Assembly: GCA_017394605.1 (NCBI GenBank)
Contig: JAFPXU010000012.1
Span: forward strand, 1 to 15,703
Direction: 5' to 3'
DNA: 15,703 bases
Origin: Clostridia bacterium
GTDB lineage: Bacteria > Bacillota_A > Clostridia > Christensenellales > CAG-138
The position numbers were made by a program, and so were the translations under genes. Within the stretch, counting starts at the first letter, position 1, and each line of letters begins with the position of its first letter. Below, in pieces: positions 7,500 to 13,617 of the stretch. Below the pieces are notes generated by a model. The model was given only the letters and a program-made list of their open reading frames with translations. It had not been told where the DNA came from and did not search any database.

Positions 7500-7565
7500 G
7501 AACCCATAATACTCCTGCTTTCCGCGGGATAAGGGTACAATCCATACTTGAGGGAGGTATGATTC

Positions 7566-8564
7566 ATGAAAAAACTCTTAGCAGTATTTCTCTGCCTGCT
7601 GATGGTCTGCCAGTTCATGGCATGTTCCGGCGGGAAGAAGGAAGAGGCGCCTGCCGATCCGAATCTCGGCCTTTATACGCTGACCGAAGCGGAAATGAAC
7701 GGCATCACCATTCCGGTGGAATCCGTTTACGAAGGCGGCTTTACCATCCTGCTGAAGGAAAAAGGCAAGGCGGAACTCACCGTTGATAATCAGTCCGCAA
7801 ACGGCACATGGACGCTGGACGGCTCAAAATTCGCCGTGAAAGGCGGCGGACTTGATCTTAACGGCACGCTTGAGAACGGCGTCATGACGATCGACAACGC
7901 GATGGATTCCGGTATCAAGCTTACAATGTATCAGGAAGGATTCGCTCCCTTGGCGGCGCCTTCCGTTGCGGCAGCGCCGGAAGAACCAGCAGAGCCCGAA
8001 CCCACTGAGGAGCCCGCCCCGACTCCGGAACCCACACCAGAGCCCACTCCGGAGCCCACGGAAGAGCCCGAGCCGGAACTGTTCCCCAAGACAACGGTCA
8101 TCTTTCCGGATGGAACAAGTATTGACGCCTATGTGGTCGAGCTGTTCAACTTTACGGACGATTGGTCCAAGATCGGCGACTGGGGCAGCAGAATCAGCCT
8201 TGGTTCCGTCAAAAACAATCCGTTCGAACTGAAAGGCACGCTCAGGAACGTCTACGGCTTCTCCTTTGACTATGGCGTACTTGTCAAAAAGGGCAATCCG
8301 CTGTCGGAGGGATTCAAAGGCGGTTTCCGCAAGGCAGGCAAATGGGAATTCGGCGATTATGAAGAGCTGATCCGTCTCGAAGACGCTTTCGCACAGGAAT
8401 TCCACGTCTTCTCCAAAGAACCTGCCCCGATCGACGCGTTCACCGTAACGACCGCCAAAGTACTGAACAAGAACGCTTCCTATCAGTCGTGGATCAACAA
8501 TCTGAAGATCTACTTCTCGTCCGAAGAAGCCGCTCAGCTCTATATTGATTCGATCCTTCAGTAA
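7566..8564 (+). CDS. two-domain lipoprotein with Pro-Glu-Thr linker, function unknown
   Basis: A 332-residue secreted, lipid-anchored protein. The N-terminus MKKLLAVFLCLLMVCQFMAC is a Sec/SPII signal with Cys20 as lipidation site; Phe at -3 is not the usual Leu. Residues 32-125 form a beta-rich domain (GLYTLTEAEMNG, NGTWTLDGSKF, GVMTIDNAM) of the kind seen in clostridial surface lipoproteins that measure expression of a small fold. Residues 129-171 are a Pro/Glu/Thr linker with TPEP repeats. Residues 172-332 are a second domain (PDGTSIDAYVVELFNFTDDW) that I do not recognise. GGGAGG stands before the ATG at 7566, and the gene ends in a strong terminator, so it is a single-gene unit. A cell-surface role is inferred; no ligand or enzyme motif is visible. 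Confidence 0.85.
   Translation: MKKLLAVFLCLLMVCQFMACSGGKKEEAPADPNLGLYTLTEAEMNGITIPVESVYEGGFTILLKEKGKAELTVDNQSANGTWTLDGSKFAVKGGGLDLNGTLENGVMTIDNAMDSGIKLTMYQEGFAPLAAPSVAAAPEEPAEPEPTEEPAPTPEPTPEPTPEPTEEPEPELFPKTTVIFPDGTSIDAYVVELFNFTDDWSKIGDWGSRISLGSVKNNPFELKGTLRNVYGFSFDYGVLVKKGNPLSEGFKGGFRKAGKWEFGDYEELIRLEDAFAQEFHVFSKEPAPIDAFTVTTAKVLNKNASYQSWINNLKIYFSSEEAAQLYIDSILQ
8022..8069 (+). repeat. 12-base tandem repeat encoding TPEP
   Basis: Imperfect repeats of a 12-base unit (pattern ACN-CCG/A-GAG/A-CCC) encode TPEP-TPEP-TPEP followed by TEEP, the flexible linker of the lipoprotein. Such repeats can change copy number by slippage without breaking the frame. Confidence 0.7.
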
Positions 8565-8580
8565 ACCATCCAACATCAAT

Positions 8581-8606
8581 GGCCTCCGTCAGACGGAGGC
8601 CTTTTT
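8581..8606 (+). terminator. intrinsic terminator after the lipoprotein gene
   Basis: GGCCTCCG (8581-8588) pairs with CGGAGGCC (8594-8601) across a 5-base loop, followed by TTTTT. It lies 16 bases after the lipoprotein stop. There is no T run on the opposite strand, so it works rightward only. Confidence 0.93.
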
Positions 8607-8632
8607 GTTTGCTGTCAGTTTGTATAAACGGA

Positions 8633-9175
8633 TCACCGGATCCTGGTATATGTGCAGAACCGGAACCGGATACCGTTCTGTTCCTGTTCCTCTCCTGTCT
8701 CCGTTCTCGTCCATTCTCCGCTCTTCAGAAGATCCGGATAGAATGTATCCGCGTCGGGATCGTCGATATCGTTGTGGGTAACGTAGCACGTATCGCAGTA
8801 GGGAAGCAGCAGCCGGTAGATCGTCGCGCCGCCGATGACATACACGTCGTCCGGAACGTACTCCTCTATCTTCAGAAGCGCTTCCGGGACGGAACGGACG
8901 TAGATCAATTCCGTGGAACGGCCGGCTTCTTTATCAGCCTGCGCCGCTCTCAGCGATTCCGGGCGGATCTTTGCGGGATCATCGATCAGCACGATATTGA
9001 CCCTGCCCTGCAGCGGCGCCATGCCGGGAAAACTCTCAAGTGTCGTGCTTCCCATGACGCAGACCTTGCCGCTGGTCATTCTGCGGAAGAACTTCATATC
9101 TTCCGGGATCAGCGCGAGAAGCTGCCCTTTCTTGCCGATTGCCCAGTTTTTGCTTACGTTTACAATCTGCTTCAT
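8633..9175 (-). CDS. folA: dihydrofolate reductase
   Basis: Reduces dihydrofolate to tetrahydrofolate with NADPH, restoring the cofactor consumed by the thymidylate synthase encoded just before it. The protein is 180 residues, slightly longer than the usual 160. Seen: IVNVSKNWAIG (4-14), the catalytic acid in IPEDMKFF (Asp26), the VMGSTTLESFP segment (40-50), and VYVIGGATIYRLLLP (111-125). Two familiar residues differ: the Trp usually found before the Pro-Glu-Asp is Ala21 (LLALIPED), as in several clostridial forms, and the Arg of MGRxT is Ser43 (MGSTT), a place that contacts the NADPH 2'-phosphate in E. coli. The ATG is preceded by GGAGGG and begins 12 bases after the thyA stop. Confidence 0.94.
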   Translation of the reverse strand: MKQIVNVSKNWAIGKKGQLLALIPEDMKFFRRMTSGKVCVMGSTTLESFPGMAPLQGRVNIVLIDDPAKIRPESLRAAQADKEAGRSTELIYVRSVPEALLKIEEYVPDDVYVIGGATIYRLLLPYCDTCYVTHNDIDDPDADTFYPDLLKSGEWTRTETGEEQEQNGIRFRFCTYTRIR

Positions 9176-9187
9176 GCAGTCCCTCCG

Positions 9188-10036
9188 TCAGATCGCGATC
9201 GGTATGTCGCGGATCTGCTCTCCATACTGATAGTCTTCAATCTTCACGTCGTCCGGCGTGAAATCATAAAAATCCTTGATGTCAGGATTCAGCGTGAACT
9301 TCGGCGCCGGATACGGCGTCCGCTTGATCAGTTCCTCAATGATCGGGATATGCCGATCATAGATGTGCGCGTCCGCAATGACATGCACCAGTTCCCCGAC
9401 TTCCATGCCGCAGACCTGCGCGATCATGTGGACCAGCACGCTGTACTGTACCACATTCCAGTTGTTCGCCGCAAGTACATCCTGGGAACGCTGATTGAGG
9501 ATCGCGTTCAGCACGAGTTTCCCCGTTTCCTTATTCTTCGTGCAGTTGAATGTCATGCTGTAAGCACAGGGATACAGGTTCATCTCATGCAGATCCTGGA
9601 AGTTGTAGAGATTGGTCATGATCCGTCTGCTGTAAGGATTGTTTTTCAGGTCGAATATGACGCGGTCGACCATGTCGAACATCCCTTCCTTATACTGATG
9701 CTTTACCTGCATCTGATATCCGTACGCCTTTCCGATGGAGCCGTCGGGATCTGCCCATTCGTCCCAGATATGGGACTTCAGGTCATGGATATTGTTGGAT
9801 TTGCGCTGCCAGATCCAGAGGAGCTCGTCCGTCGCGGACTTGACCGCCGTCCTTCTGAGTGTCAGAAGCGGAAATTCCTTTCTCAGATCATAACGGTTCA
9901 CGACGCCGAATTTTTTCACCGTATAAGCGGGCGTTCCGTCCGGCCAGTGCGGTCTGACCTTTTCTCCGGTCGTATCCGTTCCGTTATCGATAATATCCCT
10001 GCACATTCTGATGAATACATCATCTGCGTATGCCAT
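9188..10036 (-). CDS. thyA: thymidylate synthase
   Basis: Converts dUMP and methylene-tetrahydrofolate to dTMP and dihydrofolate. At 282 residues the length is standard. Seen: GEKVRPHW (24-31), LTLRRTAVKSATDELLWIWQ (58-77), SRR (136-138, phosphate-binding arginines), the catalytic cysteine C157 in LYPCAYSMTF, RSQDVLAANNWNVVQY (183-198) for dUMP, and HIYDRH (224-229). PCAYS in place of PCHAF is common in this clostridial branch. ATG at 10034-10036 with GGAGG 6 bases upstream. First gene of the thyA-folA pair, whose products form a metabolic cycle. Confidence 0.97.
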   Translation of the reverse strand: MAYADDVFIRMCRDIIDNGTDTTGEKVRPHWPDGTPAYTVKKFGVVNRYDLRKEFPLLTLRRTAVKSATDELLWIWQRKSNNIHDLKSHIWDEWADPDGSIGKAYGYQMQVKHQYKEGMFDMVDRVIFDLKNNPYSRRIMTNLYNFQDLHEMNLYPCAYSMTFNCTKNKETGKLVLNAILNQRSQDVLAANNWNVVQYSVLVHMIAQVCGMEVGELVHVIADAHIYDRHIPIIEELIKRTPYPAPKFTLNPDIKDFYDFTPDDVKIEDYQYGEQIRDIPIAI

Positions 10037-10063
10037 AACTGCCTCCGAAAACGCGTTTTTATC

Positions 10064-10092
10064 AGTATATCAAAGTGCCCGTAAAACAGCAA
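10064..10092 (-). promoter_or_regulatory. thyA-folA promoter
   Basis: TATACT (10064-10069) with TTGCTG (10087-10092) 17 bases upstream on the minus strand. The start would be near 10057, a 20-base leader. The -35 overlaps the end of the terminator of the small gene upstream. Confidence 0.6.
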
Positions 10093-10116
10093 ATGCCGTC
10101 CTGTTACGGACGGCAT
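10081..10116 (-). terminator. probable terminator of the small gene upstream of thyA
   Basis: On the minus strand ATGCCGTCC and GGACGGCAT form a 9-base-pair stem with a 6-base loop, followed by TTGCTGTTTT. The T run is broken, so this could be a partial terminator that lets some transcription pass into thyA. No T run exists on the plus strand. Confidence 0.6.
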
Positions 10117-10181
10117 CTGCCTGGAGAAAATATGAAAAAATTAGTTCTTGCATTGGGGAGTGATCCCTCCCGGGCCGTTTG

Positions 10182-10349
10182 TCAAACAGCCTTGTCTCCG
10201 CTCCTCTGCAGGACGTCGAACTCGCCCTTCTGCCACATGGCCGCGATCAGCGCGTCTATGGCTTCCCAGGTCTTTTCGATGACGTGATCGTAAGGGTCCT
10301 GCTTCCCGGATTTCTCCGGCGACTTATTCGGAGTATCGGTCTGTTTCAC
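10182..10349 (-). CDS. small protein (55 aa), function unknown, GTG start
   Basis: An ORF of 55 codons with TGA at 10182-10184. The product starts MKQTDTPNKSPEKSGKQDPY and continues with a probable amphipathic helix (DHVIEKTWEAIDALIAAMW, 21-39) and a short charged tail. Codons are GC-rich at third positions, as in neighbouring genes. A strong AGGAGGG is placed 6 bases before the GTG at 10347-10349; an in-frame ATG two codons earlier (10353-10355) touches the ribosome-binding site and is less likely. No signal peptide or membrane segment. It is followed by a terminator-like hairpin. I do not recognise a family; no function is proposed. An antisense ORF from 10132 on the plus strand competes but has poorer features. 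Confidence 0.6.
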   Translation of the reverse strand: MKQTDTPNKSPEKSGKQDPYDHVIEKTWEAIDALIAAMWQKGEFDVLQRSGDKAV

Positions 10350-10470
10350 GCACATCCCTCCTCTCTGACAGTATTAGCATACTATGGAATCATGGCTATT
10401 TTATGGCAGATAACTGAATAATCTGTAACGGATTCGAAAAACCTGCCGCAGAAGATCCGCACGATGGCAG

Positions 10471-10500
10471 TTGGCAAATATGTCATCCTGAAAGTATAAT
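10471..10500 (+). promoter_or_regulatory. promoter of the SLOG-membrane protein gene
   Basis: TTGGCA (10471-10476) and a perfect TATAAT (10495-10500) are 18 bases apart. This is one of the best promoter matches in the window. The start would be near 10507, giving a 48-base leader. Confidence 0.75.
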
Positions 10501-10554
10501 GAAAAAAACAGGGCATACCGTACTGCCTACCAACCGGCAAAGGAAGCTGCTCCC

Positions 10555-12156
10555 ATGAAACCAGACAACACCATTCCGCTCGTGATAGGCGTGACCGGTC
10601 ACCGCGCACTGCGGGAAAAAGACCGCTCGCTTCTTCTCAGCGCTGTAAAATCGGAACTGGAAACGCTGATAAAGCGGTATCCGAACACGCCGGTCAAGAT
10701 GATGAACAGTCTCGCCGAAGGAGCAGATCTTCTCTGCGCCGAAGCGGCGGAGTCTCTCGGCATCCCTCTGATCGTACCGCTTCCGATGGAACTGTCTTCC
10801 TATGATCAGGATTTCTCACCTGACGCGCGCGCCGCGCTGCACAGGTACTGCGGCATGGCGGAGCAGGTATTTACCGTTCCTGCCTCGGAATCCGTTTCCG
10901 AAACCATGCCCTTCCGCAGCTTTCTCTTCCGGCAGGCAGGCATCTATATGACTTCCCACTGCCATGTCCTTCTGGCGCTCTGGGACGGGAAGGAAAGCTT
11001 TTCCGGCTGCGGAACGGCGGAAGCCGTTTCGTTCGCGCTTTCGGGCGATTACCGGCCGGACACCGGTCTGCCGCCCCGGTCCGAAATGAACGAGCTTGTG
11101 GTGCACATCATGACGCCGCGGGAAGAAACGTCCGAGGATACGGCCGGAACCGTATGCTATCTCGGAGACGAGACGGCCGTACGCAAGATCCTCAGCGATA
11201 CCGATTCCTTCAACGCCCGCGCCGCTTCCATTCCTGTCACCGACCGGCTACTTCTTCCGGAAGACCTGCCGCTGGATCCCTGCGTGCGCCGGATGGAGCA
11301 TGTCTATCAGGCGGCGAGCGAGATCTGCGGAAACGCCGCGAAACAGTACCGCCGGACGCTCGCGCTTCTTGCAGTCGTCGGTTCGGTGCTGACCATGGCA
11401 TTCCTGCTCTATGACGAAGCGCAGCTCGTCTGGATGATTCTGATCTGCGGCACGCTGCTGCTTGCGGCCTGGTTCTGCCAGCGTTTCGCGGTCCGGTCCG
11501 CCTGCCAGAAACTGTATCTCGAGTGCCGGGCTCTGGCCGAGAGCATCCGCGTGCAGCTGTTTCTCCGTTACGCCGGAAGCAACCGCAACGTTCCGGATCT
11601 GCTGTCATGGTCCCAGCGCGAAGAAACTCCCTGGATCCTTACGTCCCTGTCCGCCCTTCACATTGGACCCGCGCCCGAAACGCAGCATCCGGTCCGGGAC
11701 TGCTGGGCGGAAGATCAGAAAGCGTATCATCTTAAGGCGGGAGTCAGGGATACCGCAAAACTTTCCGTAAGCGAGAGAACCGTGCGGACCGCGCTTCTGA
11801 TCAGTGTCGTGATGTATCTCCTCGCAGTACTGTTCGAACTACTCTCAGGCGGAAAGCTATTAAAGCCGCGTTTCCCTGTCGCGGACCCGGAAATCTGGCG
11901 CACGGTTCTGAAAATCGTTCTGGGAAGCATTTCTGCGATCACGCTGTTCATCGCCAATTACTTCGGAAAACAGTCCCTTCAGCGCAAGGCGTCCGACCAC
12001 GCCAAAATGGCTCAGTTTTATTCGGTCATGTCCGACCGGCTTTCCCTCTGCGGACAGACGGACGAACTTCTCACGGCTCTCGCGCGCGAAGAGCTGATCG
12101 AAAACGGCAACTGGGTCTCCTACGAACGAGACAATACGCCGGATATCAGTATCTAG
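10555..12156 (+). CDS. SLOG-like nucleotide-binding domain fused to two 2-TM modules (predicted membrane effector)
   Basis: A 533-residue protein. Residues 1-230 look like a Rossmann-type SLOG domain: IGVTGHR (11-17), NSLAEGADLL (51-60), IPLIVPLP (70-77), CHVLLALWDGKES (136-148), and a GTAEAV (153-158) that resembles the phosphate-binding GT motif. Residues 269-286 and 291-308 form one predicted membrane hairpin, followed by YLECRALAESIRVQLFLRYAG (321-341, key residues E323, R325, E329, R332), which resembles the helix after the membrane pair in SLATT/DUF4231-type effectors. A second membrane pair lies at 412-430 and 451-469. Start: ATG with AAGGA 10 bases upstream. The gene is alone between its own promoter and terminator. 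In the known SLOG-SLATT group, nucleotide binding is thought to open a membrane pore; a role here in defence is inference. No nucleotide cyclase is adjacent. Confidence 0.72.
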   Translation: MKPDNTIPLVIGVTGHRALREKDRSLLLSAVKSELETLIKRYPNTPVKMMNSLAEGADLLCAEAAESLGIPLIVPLPMELSSYDQDFSPDARAALHRYCGMAEQVFTVPASESVSETMPFRSFLFRQAGIYMTSHCHVLLALWDGKESFSGCGTAEAVSFALSGDYRPDTGLPPRSEMNELVVHIMTPREETSEDTAGTVCYLGDETAVRKILSDTDSFNARAASIPVTDRLLLPEDLPLDPCVRRMEHVYQAASEICGNAAKQYRRTLALLAVVGSVLTMAFLLYDEAQLVWMILICGTLLLAAWFCQRFAVRSACQKLYLECRALAESIRVQLFLRYAGSNRNVPDLLSWSQREETPWILTSLSALHIGPAPETQHPVRDCWAEDQKAYHLKAGVRDTAKLSVSERTVRTALLISVVMYLLAVLFELLSGGKLLKPRFPVADPEIWRTVLKIVLGSISAITLFIANYFGKQSLQRKASDHAKMAQFYSVMSDRLSLCGQTDELLTALAREELIENGNWVSYERDNTPDISI

Positions 12157-12210
12157 GCAACAGGAAAGCCTCGAACGTACTCTGCCCGAATGGAACGATT
12201 CAAAAAACAT

Positions 12211-12238
12211 CCGTCCGGATCTTTTCCGGACGGTTTTT
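12211..12238 (+). terminator. intrinsic terminator after the SLOG-membrane protein gene
   Basis: CCGTCCGGA (12211-12219) pairs perfectly with TCCGGACGG (12225-12233) across a 5-base loop, followed by TTTTT. It lies about 55 bases after the stop. Confidence 0.93.
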
Positions 12239-12305
12239 ATTCTCGTCAGACCGCGCCACACTGCACGAACGGAATAATATATCTTTTCAGAAGCGGACCG
12301 CCGTA

Positions 12306-12335
12306 TTGGACGGATGACTCAGCCTCGGTTATGAT
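12306..12335 (+). promoter_or_regulatory. putative promoter of the LysR-type regulator gene
   Basis: TTGGAC (12306-12311) and TATGAT (12330-12335) are 18 bases apart. The start would be near 12342, at the edge of an inverted repeat (12345-12359). Confidence 0.45.
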
Positions 12336-12344
12336 AAATAGGAT

Positions 12345-12359
12345 GGCAGATACTCTGCC
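12345..12359. promoter_or_regulatory. inverted repeat, possible autoregulatory operator
   Basis: GGCAGA and TCTGCC flank a 3-base centre just after the predicted transcription start of the LysR-type gene and 52 bases before its start codon. It could bind the regulator itself, or simply fold as a small hairpin in the mRNA. Confidence 0.3.
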
Positions 12360-12410
12360 TCCTCTGCCGGAAACCCCATCCAATTGACCCGGAAAACGGA
12401 AGGAAACGTC

Positions 12411-13334
12411 ATGAACTTACTGCATATGAAATATGCCGTCGAGGTTGCCAAAGCGGGTTCGATCAACAAAGCTTCGGAAAAACTGCTTGTTGCGCAGCCG
12501 AATCTCAGTCGCTGTATCAAGGAGCTGGAAGCGGATCTCGGCATCACGATCTTTGCCCGTACCGCCCAGGGTATGAAACTGACCCCGGACGGAGAGGAGT
12601 TTATCCGGTATGCGGGGCTGGCGCTGCAGCGGATCGACGAGATCGAGCAGAAATACAAAAACGGCGCGCCGGTGAAACAGCGTTTCTCGATTTCGGTGCC
12701 CCGGGCGAGCTATATCTCCGACGCGTTTGTTCAGTTCTCGCACAGGCTCAGCAACGATCCGGCCGAGATCTACTATATGGAGACAAACTCCTCCAAGGCG
12801 ATCTCCAATATCCTGAACGCGGACTATCATCTCGGCATCATCCGCTACGCCGTGGATTATGACCGCTATTTCAGGGAAATGCTGGAGGAAAAGGGGCTGA
12901 CCGGCGAACTGGTCGCCGAATTCTCCTATGTTCTCATCATGAGCCGGGAGAGCCCGATTGCCAAAAAGGAAGAGATCACCTATCAAGATCTGAAACCGCT
13001 GATCGAAATCGTCCACGGGGATCCGTACGTTCCCTCGCTGCCGGTCAGCATCGTGAAACGTGCGGAACTTCCGGAGGATATCGAACGGCGCATCTTCCTG
13101 TTCGAACGCGGAGGCCAGTTCGATCTGCTCGTGGAAAACGTGGAAACGTTCATGTGGGTCTCCCCGCTCCCGCACAAACTTCTGGAACGGTACTGGCTGG
13201 TGCAGCGGAAATGCGTGGACAACACCAAGCTTTACCGTGACGTTCTCATCCATAAAAAGGATTACAAGCTGACGGAAATGGACCGGTCGTTCCTCGAGGA
13301 ACTCATGGAATCCAAGCGGCGGTGGCTATCATAA
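12411..13334 (+). CDS. LysR-family transcriptional regulator
   Basis: A 307-residue transcription factor of standard LysR length. The N-terminal helix-turn-helix (about 1-60) has the classic pattern: AVEVAKAGSINKASEKL (9-25), AQPNLSRCIKELEADLG (28-44), IFART (47-51), and LTPDGEEFI (57-65). A linker helix follows (71-83), then an effector-binding domain (90-307) with no recognisable ligand signature. ATG at 12411 with AAGGA upstream; 9 more codons to 12384 are in frame but lack a ribosome-binding site. The preceding gene is terminated, so it has its own promoter. Target unknown; the nearest candidate is the iron alcohol dehydrogenase 284 bases downstream, on the same strand behind a terminator. 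Confidence 0.9.
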   Translation: MNLLHMKYAVEVAKAGSINKASEKLLVAQPNLSRCIKELEADLGITIFARTAQGMKLTPDGEEFIRYAGLALQRIDEIEQKYKNGAPVKQRFSISVPRASYISDAFVQFSHRLSNDPAEIYYMETNSSKAISNILNADYHLGIIRYAVDYDRYFREMLEEKGLTGELVAEFSYVLIMSRESPIAKKEEITYQDLKPLIEIVHGDPYVPSLPVSIVKRAELPEDIERRIFLFERGGQFDLLVENVETFMWVSPLPHKLLERYWLVQRKCVDNTKLYRDVLIHKKDYKLTEMDRSFLEELMESKRRWLS

Positions 13335-13360
13335 GCCGTCATGAATCAATGAAATCAAAG

Positions 13361-13398
13361 CGGCATTATCAGAAATGATAAAGCCGTTTTCTCTTTTT
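13361..13398 (+). terminator. intrinsic terminator after the LysR-type gene
   Basis: CGGC (13361-13364) pairs with GCCG (13383-13386) around an A-A mismatch and a TTATCA/TGATAA stem capped by a GAAA tetraloop. TTTTCTCTTTTT follows. It stands 27 bases after the stop. Confidence 0.85.
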
Positions 13399-13426
13399 GG
13401 TCATTCCGCTTTTCATAGCCGAAGGA

Positions 13427-13617
13427 TACAATAATAGCAGAAAAAAACATGCAGGCTTGCAGCTTTCCTGCGTGATCACTCTACGGTCCGGCGCATGCGG
13501 CGCCGGAAGCCGAAATAGTTTTTTCAGAAGCGATCGGAATGCCGGTCGCTCTTATTATGAAGCAACTCGACCCTTTTGGATCGGTGCAGGATTATAAATC
13601 ATAACCAGGAGGCAATT
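13427..13617 (+). promoter_or_regulatory. structured leader before the iron alcohol dehydrogenase
   Basis: A gene-free stretch with three hairpins. A possible -10 box TACAAT (13427-13432), with a weak TTCCGC 17 bases upstream, would start a leader near 13439. Hairpin 1: GCAGG/CCTGC (13451-13455, 13467-13471). Hairpin 2: CCGGCGC/GCGCCGG (13488-13494, 13500-13506), extended by two G-C pairs and followed by a run of six T at 13519-13524, like an attenuator. Hairpin 3: nine pairs, AGCGATCGG/CCGGTCGCT (13529-13550), one of them G-U. AGGAGG lies at 13607-13612. I do not recognise a riboswitch class. Confidence 0.45.

Noticed and set aside
8579..10084. Plus-strand ORF of 501 codons
   Set aside because: It covers thyA and folA in antisense. 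Both of those genes are certain, and the ORF reflects high GC, not coding.
10132..10287. Plus-strand ORF starting MKKLVLALGSDP with CTGGAG upstream
   Set aside because: It runs antisense to the small minus-strand gene, its codons after the first dozen do not follow the local third-position bias, and the product (Ser/Cys/Met-rich) has no domain-like pattern.
12417..13253. Minus-strand ORF of 278 codons
   Set aside because: Antisense shadow of the LysR-type gene.
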